Shown here in pieces: positions 1 to 5,712 of a stretch of 10,440 nucleotides of DNA. The translations under genes were made by a program, and so were the position numbers. The notes beneath the pieces are model-generated. The model saw only the letters and a program-made list of their open reading frames with translations. It was not told the origin of the DNA and did not search any database. Where the stretch lies: positions 1-10,440 of the forward strand of contig JACPCT010000090.1 of NCBI GenBank assembly GCA_016184445.1. The letters run 5' to 3'. The stretch is from Candidatus Tectimicrobiota bacterium. Lineage in GTDB: Bacteria; UBA8248. Every line of letters starts with the position of its first letter. The first letter of the stretch is position 1.

Positions 1-431
1 GTCTCCTCCCTAAAGCCTCCCGAGCGCACCTCGCCCTCCACGACGAGGATGCCCGCCTCCACGCGCGGGGTCACCCTCACCACCCCGGTGCGCTCGTCCC
101 AGAAGCGCACGGCGCCATCCCCCGCCTCGAAGGCGTAGAGGGCGCCCCCCCGCTTCCAGTCCACCTGGGCGAAGGCGCCCCCCTCCTCGCGCCGCCGCAT
201 GCCGGCCGTGGAGGTGCCCACGATGAAGAGGTCCTCCCAGATGAGCGGGGGGGCGATGACCCAGCCCGCCGCGTTCTCCACCCGCCAGAGGAAGTTCCCC
301 CTCTCCCGGTCCACGGCGAAGAAGCGGCCCCGGTCGCGGCCGTTCAGGGCGGCGAAGATGTGCGCCCCGCTGGCCGCGTAGAGGGGGGTGTGCACCCCGA
401 GGCGGGTGAGGAGCTCCTCGGCCGGGATCAC
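1..431 (-). CDS. PQQ-like beta-propeller repeat protein, C-terminal part outside the window
   Basis: About 143 codons are visible, reading from a GTG at 431 to the window edge. The protein carries WD/PQQ-type blade signatures: a stretch reading FAVDRERGNFLWRVE near residues 38-52, followed by APPLIWEDLFIVGT, which resembles the 'ALDAxTGxxLW' strand-turn pattern of PQQ-enzyme repeats (as in BamB and quinoprotein propellers). A second blade begins around GGALYAFEAGDG. The start is chosen because GGGAG lies 6 bases upstream of the GTG. No signal peptide or lipobox cysteine is visible from this start, which is unusual for an exported propeller; an upstream TTG in the same open frame is possible but has no better leader. 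The gene is divergent from the YihY-family gene, with 140 bases between them. The family level is fairly safe; substrate and role cannot be told from this fragment. Confidence 0.7.
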   Translation of the reverse strand, partial: MIPAEELLTRLGVHTPLYAASGAHIFAALNGRDRGRFFAVDRERGNFLWRVENAAGWVIAPPLIWEDLFIVGTSTAGMRRREEGGAFAQVDWKRGGALYAFEAGDGAVRFWDERTGVVRVTPRVEAGILVVEGEVRSGGFREE

Positions 432-437
432 GCGTTT

Positions 438-442
438 CTCCC
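438..442 (-). promoter_or_regulatory. Ribosome binding site deciding the GTG start at 431
   Basis: On the minus strand GGGAG, inside the purine run GAGAGGGAG, stands 6 bases before GTG. The reading frame stays open upstream, so this site is the main reason for the start choice. Confidence 0.55.
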
Positions 443-497
443 TCTCAAGACGGGCCTTGCGGGGCTCCCCAAGCAACGCGCCGCTTGAGTGGCGCCG

Positions 498-515
498 CCG
501 CCGCCCTTGCGGCGG
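498..515. other. GC-rich hairpin between the divergent genes
   Basis: CCGCCGC (498-504) and GCGGCGG (509-515) form a perfect 7-bp stem with a CCTT loop. It lies 56 bases before the YihY-family start. It has no T-run on either strand, so it is not a normal intrinsic terminator. It could structure a leader or be a protein site, or it may simply reflect GCC-repeat composition. An 8-base direct repeat CCTTGCGG occurs at 455-462 and 505-512. I could not pick a convincing sigma-70 promoter for either gene in this 140-base gap. Confidence 0.3.
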
Positions 516-571
516 GTCCGTGGTTCCTGGGATGATCGCCGGACGCCGGATTCCACAGCCCGGAGGCACCC

Positions 572-1771
572 ATGGACGATCGCCGCGCAGCCCCCCGCGC
601 CCTCGCGGCCCGCCTCGCCGGGCTCGGCCGGGCCGCGCCCCCGCTGCTGCGCCTGCCCATTCTAGCATCCAGCCTCTTCCTCTCCGACCAGGCCCACCTC
701 CGGGCCGCCGCGCTGACCTACACCTCGCTCCTCTCGCTCGTGCCCGTGCTGGCCTTCGCCTTCTCCCTGATGCGCGGGCTGGGCTTCGAGGAGGACCTCC
801 TCTCTTACCTCCTCTTGCAGTACTTCCCCGCCTCGGACCCGGGCCTCTACGAGCAGCTGCTGGGCTACGTCCGGCAGGTGAACGCCAGAACCCTCGGGGC
901 CGCGGGCCTGGGGGGGCTCCTCCTCTCGGTCGCTCTCACCCTGGGCACGGTCGAGAAGGCCCTCAACGCCATCTTCGGCGCCCGCCGGCAGCGCACCTTC
1001 ATCCGCAAGTTCACCGACTACTTCGCCATCCTCTTCCTGAGCCCCCTGCTGATCGGCCTCACCATGAGCGGCATCGCCCTTCTCCAGCGGGCGGCGGCGT
1101 GGGGCGGGATGACCGGGGGGATCGCCTGGTTCCTCCTGCAATGGGCCTACGTGCGCTTCCAGGTGGGCTTCACCCGCCACGAGGCCATCTACGGCGCCCT
1201 GGCCCAGCTGCCCATCCTCATGATCTGGCTCTACCTCGCCTGGTGCGTCCTCCTCTACTCGGCCGAGCTCGCCGCCCTGGTCCAGGGGCGCCGGCCGCCG
1301 GCCGGGCCGGAGGAGGGGCCTCCTGGCCCCGGCCCCGGGGAGCTGGCCCTCCGCATCCTCACCGAGGCGGCCGTGCGCGCGGGGGGCGAGGGACCCCCGC
1401 TCAGCCGGGAGGAGGTGGAAAAAGGGCTGGACGCGCGCCCGGAAATCTTGGAAACTGTCCTGGATCGGCTTCAAACGCATGGGCTTCTGCTGGAGGCCCG
1501 GGAGGGAGGGCGCCTCCTGCTGGGGCGCCACCCGGCCGGCATCGCGGCGGAGGAGGTGTGGGATCTCTTCCCCCCTCCCCCCTCCTCCGGCCCCCCCGGC
1601 GCGGAGGGTCTTCTCCGGGAGATGCGCCGGAGGGAGCGGTCCGCGCTCGAGGGCTGCACGATCGAGCAGTTGCGCCTCGGGGCGCAGGAGAACCCCGGGG
1701 GGAACGACCGCCAGCCGGCCCCCCGCCCCGAGGCCCCCGCCGAGGGGCCGCCGGCGGGCCGGGGCGCCTGA
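572..1771 (+). CDS. YihY/UPF0761 (BrkB-like) family inner-membrane protein, shortened core, with C-terminal soluble domain
   Basis: A 399-residue membrane protein starting at ATG with GGAGG 5 bases upstream. Family signatures are clear: AALTYTSLLSLVPVLAFAF (about 46-64, TM1), a second helix at 109-128 followed by VEKALNAIFGARRQR (127-141), a third helix from FAILFLSPLL (151-160), and the family's hallmark end AIYGALAQLPILMIWLYLAW ... AELAALV (205-237). Compared from memory with E. coli YihY, about 44 residues are missing between residues 180 and 183, removing one helix and the conserved loop before the GA-rich helix. Residues 256-335 look like a small winged-helix-type domain (TEAAVRAG ... 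LSREEVEKGL ... LDRLQTHGLL), followed by a Pro/Gly-rich tail. The function of the family is not firmly known; older names 'ribonuclease BN' and 'virulence factor BrkB' are not supported here. Probably cotranscribed with the kinase-like gene 33 bases downstream. Confidence 0.85.
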   Translation: MDDRRAAPRALAARLAGLGRAAPPLLRLPILASSLFLSDQAHLRAAALTYTSLLSLVPVLAFAFSLMRGLGFEEDLLSYLLLQYFPASDPGLYEQLLGYVRQVNARTLGAAGLGGLLLSVALTLGTVEKALNAIFGARRQRTFIRKFTDYFAILFLSPLLIGLTMSGIALLQRAAAWGGMTGGIAWFLLQWAYVRFQVGFTRHEAIYGALAQLPILMIWLYLAWCVLLYSAELAALVQGRRPPAGPEEGPPGPGPGELALRILTEAAVRAGGEGPPLSREEVEKGLDARPEILETVLDRLQTHGLLLEAREGGRLLLGRHPAGIAAEEVWDLFPPPPSSGPPGAEGLLREMRRRERSALEGCTIEQLRLGAQENPGGNDRQPAPRPEAPAEGPPAGRGA

Positions 1772-1804
1772 GCCCCCCTCACCCCGCGCGAAGGAGAATC
1801 CCCC

Positions 1805-2371
1805 ATGGCCGTCATCACGATCTCCCGGCAGTACGGCACAGGCGGCATGACCATGGGAAATCACCTGGCCGACCGGCTGGGCTACAAGTTCGTCTTCCGC
1901 GAGGAGCTGGCCCGGGGCTGCCGGGAGCGGGGGCTCGACATCGACCTCGACCGCATGGAGGGGCGGGCGCCCAACGTCATCGAGCGCCTCTTCGGGGTGA
2001 ACCCCGAGACCCTGCGCCGCTCGCTCAAGGAGACGATGGAGGAGGCGGCCCGGGCGGGCGGCATCGTCATCGGGGGCTGGGGGGGGCAGGTGCTCTTCAA
2101 GGACCGGCCCGACGCCCTCCACGTCCGGGTGGTGGGGAGCAAGGAGGCGCGCATCCGCCAGCTGATGGAGAGCGGGGGCGTGAGCCGCTCGGCGGCGGAG
2201 AGCATCACCAAGAGCGCCGACCGCGACCAGAAGCTCTTCTCGGAGTACTTCTTCGAGGTGGACTTCGCCAACCCCAAGCTTTACCACGCCGTGCTGAACA
2301 CGGAGACCTTCCCGCACGACGGCATGATCGACCTCATCCTCGCGATGCTCCGCGAGAGGAAGCTGGCCTAG
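1805..2371 (+). CDS. Cytidylate kinase-like family protein (AAA/P-loop nucleotide kinase fold)
   Basis: A 188-residue protein starting at ATG with AAGGAG 8 bases upstream. The N-terminus VITISRQYGTGGMTMGNHLA (3-22) matches the beta1/P-loop of the cytidylate-kinase-like family (Pfam Cytidylate_kin2 type), which normally reads SREYGSGG. Further family landmarks are the strand IVIGGWGGQVLFKDRPDALH (87-106), an HVRVVGSKEARI step, and the lid-like region SADRDQKLFSEYFFEVDFAN (137-156), ending in LYHAVLNTETF. The family is related to CMP kinase, but members are often regulatory or of unknown substrate; this is not the housekeeping Cmk by length or motif. The P-loop lacks the usual Lys-Ser/Thr, and the Arg that often follows GG is Met here. 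It follows the YihY-family gene by 33 bases and its TAG overlaps the opposing MFS stop codon. Nucleotide phosphorylation activity is inferred, not shown. Confidence 0.85.
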   Translation: MAVITISRQYGTGGMTMGNHLADRLGYKFVFREELARGCRERGLDIDLDRMEGRAPNVIERLFGVNPETLRRSLKETMEEAARAGGIVIGGWGGQVLFKDRPDALHVRVVGSKEARIRQLMESGGVSRSAAESITKSADRDQKLFSEYFFEVDFANPKLYHAVLNTETFPHDGMIDLILAMLRERKLA

Positions 2372-3675
2372 CCGCCCCCGGCCCTGGCCCCCCGCCCCCG
2401 CAACCCGGCCGCCGCCACCGTCCCCAGCGAGAGCACGTCCACGAGCACCACCAGCCAGAAGGCATAGCGGTAGCTCCCCATGGTGTCGTGGATGTAGCCC
2501 GCCAGCCACGGCCCCGCCGCCGCGGCCAGCCCCGCGCCCACCTGGCTGTAGCCCAGGATGCGGCCGAAGCTCCGCGCCGGGAAGAGGTCGGCCTTGATGG
2601 AGAGGAACGTGATCCCCCGCGCGCCCTCGCCCAGGCCGAGGAAGACCACGTAGAGGTAGGCCAGAAGCCAGCGCTCGGCGCTCACCCCCATCAGGAGGAA
2701 CACCCCCGCCAGGCTCGCGGCGCAGGAGGTGAAGTAGGCCGCCGTCCGCCCCATGCGGTCGCCGCACCATCCCCCGGCCAGCCCCCCCACGGTGCGGAGC
2801 GCGGCCAGCATGCCGATGAGGGAGGCCGCCGTGAGGGTGCTCAGGCCCACGTCCACCAGGTGGGCCGCCTGGTGGAGGCCGATGATGCTGAAGCCGATGC
2901 CGTGGAAGAGGCCCGCCAGGAAGACGAACCAGAAGGCCGGCCCGCCGAGGCCCTCGCCGGGAGGGGAGGCTTCCCCGCCGTGGGCCCCGCGCTCCTCCGG
3001 CGGGAGGGGCGGGGAGCGGTGCAGGGCCGCCGTCAAGGGGAGCAGCAGGAGGGTGACCCCCGCGGCCAGGATGAGGTAGGCGGCGCGCCAGCCGTAGGCC
3101 TTGATGAGGAAGGCCGAGAGGGGCACCATCACCAGCCCGCCCAAGCTCCGCCCCGAGAGGGCTATGCCCATGGCGGTCGCGCGCCGGCGGCGGAACCACC
3201 GGCTCACCACCGTGCTCGTGGGGACGAACCCGATGAGGGTGATCCCGAGCGCCACCACGAAGCCGTAGTAGAAGTAGAGGGTCCCCAGGCCGCGGACCGT
3301 GGACATGAGGGCGAGGCCCGTCCCCAGGACGGCCACGCCGCACGGGATGACGGCGCGCGGCCCCCACCGGTCGATCAGCCCGCCGATCACCCCGGCCGAG
3401 AGGGCGAACGTCACCATCGAGAAAGAGAAGCCCAGGGCCGCGTCGGCGCGCGACCAGCCGAACTCCTCCAGGAACGACACGTAGAAGATCGAGAAGGTGC
3501 CCACGATGGCGCCGCCCGTCGCCATCGTGAGAAAGGTGACCCCCACCGCGAGCCAGCCGTAGTAGCGGAGGCTCGTCTCGTCGGCGCCGGGGGAGAAGAA
3601 GTCTCTCAAAGCAGGAGGGGCGCGGGGGAATCTCCCGGGCCCGGGAGTCTTCTCAGTTGACCGTCGCGTGGGCAT
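2368..3675 (-). CDS. Major facilitator superfamily (MFS) transporter, monocarboxylate/OFA-like
   Basis: A 435-residue polytopic protein with a 12-helix MFS layout: helices begin at RYYGWLAVGVTFLTM (about 38), the cytoplasmic loop motif A reads GGLIDRWGPR (98-107), a basic loop SRWFRRRRATAMG lies at 158-170, and a hydrophilic central loop at about 219-245 separates the halves. The RYYGW opening, FVPTSTVVSRWF and the TAMGIALSG segment resemble the monocarboxylate/oxalate-formate antiporter branch, so a small organic anion is a reasonable but unproven substrate. The ATG at 3675 lies 23 bases inside the upstream XRE-cupin gene and has no clear ribosome site, suggesting translational coupling; about 35 residues precede the first helix, so a later TTG start is possible. 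The context suggests the regulator upstream controls this transporter. It converges on the kinase-like gene, with stop codons sharing CTAG. Confidence 0.88.
   Translation of the reverse strand: MPTRRSTEKTPGPGRFPRAPPALRDFFSPGADETSLRYYGWLAVGVTFLTMATGGAIVGTFSIFYVSFLEEFGWSRADAALGFSFSMVTFALSAGVIGGLIDRWGPRAVIPCGVAVLGTGLALMSTVRGLGTLYFYYGFVVALGITLIGFVPTSTVVSRWFRRRRATAMGIALSGRSLGGLVMVPLSAFLIKAYGWRAAYLILAAGVTLLLLPLTAALHRSPPLPPEERGAHGGEASPPGEGLGGPAFWFVFLAGLFHGIGFSIIGLHQAAHLVDVGLSTLTAASLIGMLAALRTVGGLAGGWCGDRMGRTAAYFTSCAASLAGVFLLMGVSAERWLLAYLYVVFLGLGEGARGITFLSIKADLFPARSFGRILGYSQVGAGLAAAAGPWLAGYIHDTMGSYRYAFWLVVLVDVLSLGTVAAAGLRGRGARAGGG
3632..3647. repeat. 16-bp perfect palindrome at the XRE-cupin/MFS junction
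   Basis: CTCCCGGGCCCGGGAG reads the same on both strands. It lies within the first codons of the MFS frame and 5 bases beyond the XRE-cupin stop codon. It could act as a small hairpin moderating read-through, or as a protein-binding site; there is no T-run. GC composition alone makes short CCCGGG palindromes common, but 16 perfect bases is longer than expected. Confidence 0.35.
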
Positions 3676-4300
3676 GCACGACGAGAAACTGCGCGGCCGC
3701 GCGCCCCGCGTTCTCGAACATCACCTTTCCGCCGGCCTGGTGATGGAGGGAGTCGCCCTCCTTGAGCCGGTAGGCCTCCTCCCCCCGGCGCACCACCAGG
3801 TCCCCCCTGACACAGTAGACAAGGGTCTCGCACCCGGCCTGGACGTGGGGGGCGCGGCTGCGGGCGCCCGCCTCCAGCGTGCGGAAGAGGGTCTCCAGCC
3901 GTCCCCCGCGCAGGCGCTCGGCGACCACCTCGGTCCGCCCCTCCTGGCCGCTCGCCAGCAGGGTGCGCTCACCCTTGCGGATGCAGCGCACCTCCGGAAG
4001 GCTTTCGCCCACCTCCACGAAGTAGCTCACCGGCTGCTCGAGCGCGACCGCGAGCTTCATGAGGGTCGTGACCGTGGGGACCATCCCGTTGGTTTCGATC
4101 TTGTAGACGCCCGCGGGCGAGACGCCCGAGAGCTCCGCGAGCTTCTGGATGGAGTACCCGTTCTTCTTGCGCAGGCCGCGGACCTTCTCGCCGATCCGCA
4201 CCTCGGGCACCTGCACCGCGCCCTTCTTCCGGCCGGCGCCCTTGCCGGCCTTCGGGCCCCGCTCTGCGGGGCGGTTTCCGTTAGTCATCTCAGACTTCAC
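3653..4300 (-). CDS. XRE-family transcriptional regulator with C-terminal cupin domain
   Basis: A DNA-binding regulator of about 215 residues. After a basic, Gly/Lys-rich tail, the helix-turn-helix covers roughly residues 35-92 (GEKVRGLRKKNGYSIQKLAE, then SGVSPAGVYKIETNGMVPTV, then LMKLAVALEQPVSYFV). The last 65 residues form a cupin barrel (PHVQAGCETLVYCVRGDLVV, later YRLKEGDSLHHQAGG). This HTH-cupin arrangement is typical of regulators that sense small metabolites. The second cupin motif has Lys where the metal-binding His of 'PH.F.N.G' usually stands, and the first has HVQ instead of HxH, so metal binding is doubtful. Three starts are possible: GTG 4315 (GGTGG 7 bases upstream), GTG 4300 (GGGAG 8 bases upstream, used here) and ATG 4288 (no clear site). 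The gene overlaps the MFS transporter by 23 bases; autoregulation plus control of that transporter is inferred. Confidence 0.85.
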   Translation of the reverse strand: MKSEMTNGNRPAERGPKAGKGAGRKKGAVQVPEVRIGEKVRGLRKKNGYSIQKLAELSGVSPAGVYKIETNGMVPTVTTLMKLAVALEQPVSYFVEVGESLPEVRCIRKGERTLLASGQEGRTEVVAERLRGGRLETLFRTLEAGARSRAPHVQAGCETLVYCVRGDLVVRRGEEAYRLKEGDSLHHQAGGKVMFENAGRAAAQFLVVHAHATVN

Positions 4301-4326
4301 CCCTATGGCTCCCACCGAATCCCCAC

Positions 4327-4343
4327 CCGGTTGAAGGAACCGG
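4327..4343. promoter_or_regulatory. Inverted repeat in the leader of the XRE-cupin gene
   Basis: CCGGTT (4327-4332) and AACCGG (4338-4343) are perfect 6-bp arms around GAAGG. The repeat lies 26 bases before the chosen GTG start, in the position of an operator or leader hairpin. XRE proteins commonly bind such dyads near their own gene, so autoregulation is possible; the match is short and unproven. Confidence 0.3.
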
Positions 4344-4394
4344 CACCTGGCGGCAACGCGAACGGATTCTTACTATCCGATTTGCATGCAGACG

Positions 4395-4403
4395 ATCATA
4401 CCA
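4395..4403 (-). promoter_or_regulatory. Possible extended -10 promoter for the XRE-cupin/MFS operon
   Basis: On the minus strand TGGTATGAT fits an extended -10 element (TG, one base, then TATGAT, 5 of 6 to TATAAT). No acceptable -35 lies 16-18 bases upstream, as is common for extended -10 promoters. Transcription would start near 4388, leaving a leader of about 88 bases that contains the CCGGTT/AACCGG dyad. The heptamer GTGGTAT recurs 26 bases further upstream (plus-strand ATACCAC at 4398-4404 and 4424-4430), and CCGGA/TCCGG arms lie at 4430-4441. Confidence 0.35.
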
Positions 4404-4464
4404 CTTCCCGGCGGGGCGCTACGATACCACCGGACATCCGGACTGTCTAGCCGGGGCGGGCCCG

Positions 4465-5565
4465 CTACACCCGCATGGGCATGACGACGTATGTGTATCC
4501 CTCGGCCCCCTCGGGCGTGATCACGCCGGGGCTGAGGGAGTCCTTCAGCTCGAAGCGCACCTTCGGCTCATCGAGGATGCCCAGGACGTCCAGGCAATAG
4601 CGCGAGTTGAAGCCGATCTCAAGCTTCTCCCCGCCGTAGTCCGACTCCAGAACCTCCTCCGCCTCCCCCGCCTCCGAGCCGTTGGTGGTCAGCGTGAGCT
4701 GGCCCGGCTGGAAGACGAACTTGACCATGCGCGTCTCGTTCGAGAGCAGCGAGACGCGCCTGAGCGCCCGCACCAGCGCCTCCCGATCGGTGTGGATGGG
4801 GCTGGCGTCGTGCTTGGGGATGACCTGGCGGTACTTGGGGAACTCCCCGTCGATGAGCCGGGCGGAGAGCTCCACGCTCTCCATCTGGAAGAGGATGTGG
4901 TTCTGGGTGAGGGCGACCGCCACCTCCTCGCCCGAGCCCTGCAGCAGCTTCACCAGCTCGCCCAGAGCCTTCTTGTGGACGATCACGCCGCGGCCCAGCT
5001 TGAGCCCCGGGCAGGGCCGCTCGATGAGGGCGAGCCGGTGGCCGTCGGTGGCCACGAGGCGCAGCTTCTCGTCCTCCGACTCCATGAAGACGCCGTTGTA
5101 GGTGTAGCGCGTTTCGTCCTGCGAGATGGCGAACATCGTCTTCCGGATCATCTCGCCCAGCGTCTTGGCCGGCAGCTTGTGCGACTCGGCCCCCTTCGAC
5201 TCGGGCAGGCTGGGGAAATCGGCGGAGGGAAGCCCCGGCAGGCGGAAGCTCGCGCGCTCGCAGGTCACGCGCAGCCACTGGCCCTGCTCCTCGGCCATGC
5301 GCACGTCGGCCTCGGGCAGCTCGCGCGCGATGTCGAAGAACCGCCGCGCGTTCAGGGTGACCTTACCGGCCTTGCCGACCTCGGCCTCGAACGTCCCCTT
5401 GAGACTGATGTCGAGGTTCGTCCCCAGCACCCGGAACCTCTTCTTGCCGTCGGTCTCGATGAGGACGTTCTGGAGGATGGGCATGGCGCTGCTGCGGCTC
5501 TCGACCACGCCCTGCATCATCTGAAGGGCGCGGAGCAGCGTCTCCCGCTTGACCGTGATCTCCAC
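4465..5565 (-). CDS. dnaN: DNA polymerase III subunit beta (sliding clamp)
   Basis: A 366-residue clamp, the usual family length. It forms the dimeric ring that tethers DNA polymerase III to DNA and serves as a docking hub for repair and replication proteins. Typical landmarks: MEITVKRETLLRALQ at the N-terminus, an early SSAMPILQNVLIE segment, DISLKGTFEAEV, FDIARELPE, RLPGLPSADFPSLPE, the middle-domain TDGHRLALIE, GEFPKYRQVIP, and the C-terminal YTYVVMPMR that lines the protein-binding cleft. The start is GTG at 5565 with GGAGG 7 bases upstream; the longer open frame (to 5679) would add residues unlike any clamp. It stands alone between a transglycosylase gene and an XRE-cupin gene, with no dnaA, recF or gyrB in the window. 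It has its own candidate promoter. All domains look intact. Confidence 0.98.
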   Translation of the reverse strand: MEITVKRETLLRALQMMQGVVESRSSAMPILQNVLIETDGKKRFRVLGTNLDISLKGTFEAEVGKAGKVTLNARRFFDIARELPEADVRMAEEQGQWLRVTCERASFRLPGLPSADFPSLPESKGAESHKLPAKTLGEMIRKTMFAISQDETRYTYNGVFMESEDEKLRLVATDGHRLALIERPCPGLKLGRGVIVHKKALGELVKLLQGSGEEVAVALTQNHILFQMESVELSARLIDGEFPKYRQVIPKHDASPIHTDREALVRALRRVSLLSNETRMVKFVFQPGQLTLTTNGSEAGEAEEVLESDYGGEKLEIGFNSRYCLDVLGILDEPKVRFELKDSLSPGVITPEGAEGYTYVVMPMRV

Positions 5566-5572
5566 GACTCCG

Positions 5573-5577
5573 CCTCC
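5573..5577 (-). promoter_or_regulatory. Ribosome binding site deciding the dnaN start
   Basis: GGAGG on the minus strand, 7 bases before the GTG at 5565. It selects a 366-residue clamp whose N-terminus matches the family, rather than the upstream start of the longer open frame. Confidence 0.75.
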
Positions 5578-5605
5578 ACGAAAGGGCGGTGCCACCCCCA
5601 TGGCG

Positions 5606-5635
5606 ATTATCAGGAAGACGTAAAAAAAGTGAAAA
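5606..5635 (-). promoter_or_regulatory. Probable sigma-70-type promoter of dnaN
   Basis: On the minus strand TTTTCA (5635-5630; 4 of 6 to TTGACA) and GATAAT (5611-5606; 5 of 6 to TATAAT) are separated by 18 bases in an AT-rich island containing a run of seven T. Transcription would begin near 5599, giving a leader of about 34 bases before the GTG. Confidence 0.55.
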
Positions 5636-5712
5636 TCCGTCCTCTCAGCCCCGCAGGGCGGACCCAACCTATAAACCAAAGCGGCCGCCGGGACAAGGAC
5701 GCCCCGGGCCGC

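Noticed and set aside
662..3367. A 901-codon open frame on the minus strand
   Set aside because: It runs antisense to the YihY-family and kinase-like genes and out of frame with the MFS gene; it has no domain signature and a composition typical of shadow frames.
388..3660. A very long open frame on the plus strand (about 1,090 codons)
   Set aside because: It crosses two real plus-strand genes in another frame and the MFS gene in antisense, and is mostly Pro/Arg/Gly with low complexity. It arises because GC-rich codons rarely produce stop codons in shadow frames.
5566..5712. Possible replication origin beside dnaN
   Set aside because: Only one loose TTATC-like match is present, with no cluster of DnaA boxes and no dnaA; the AT-rich patch is better explained as a promoter.
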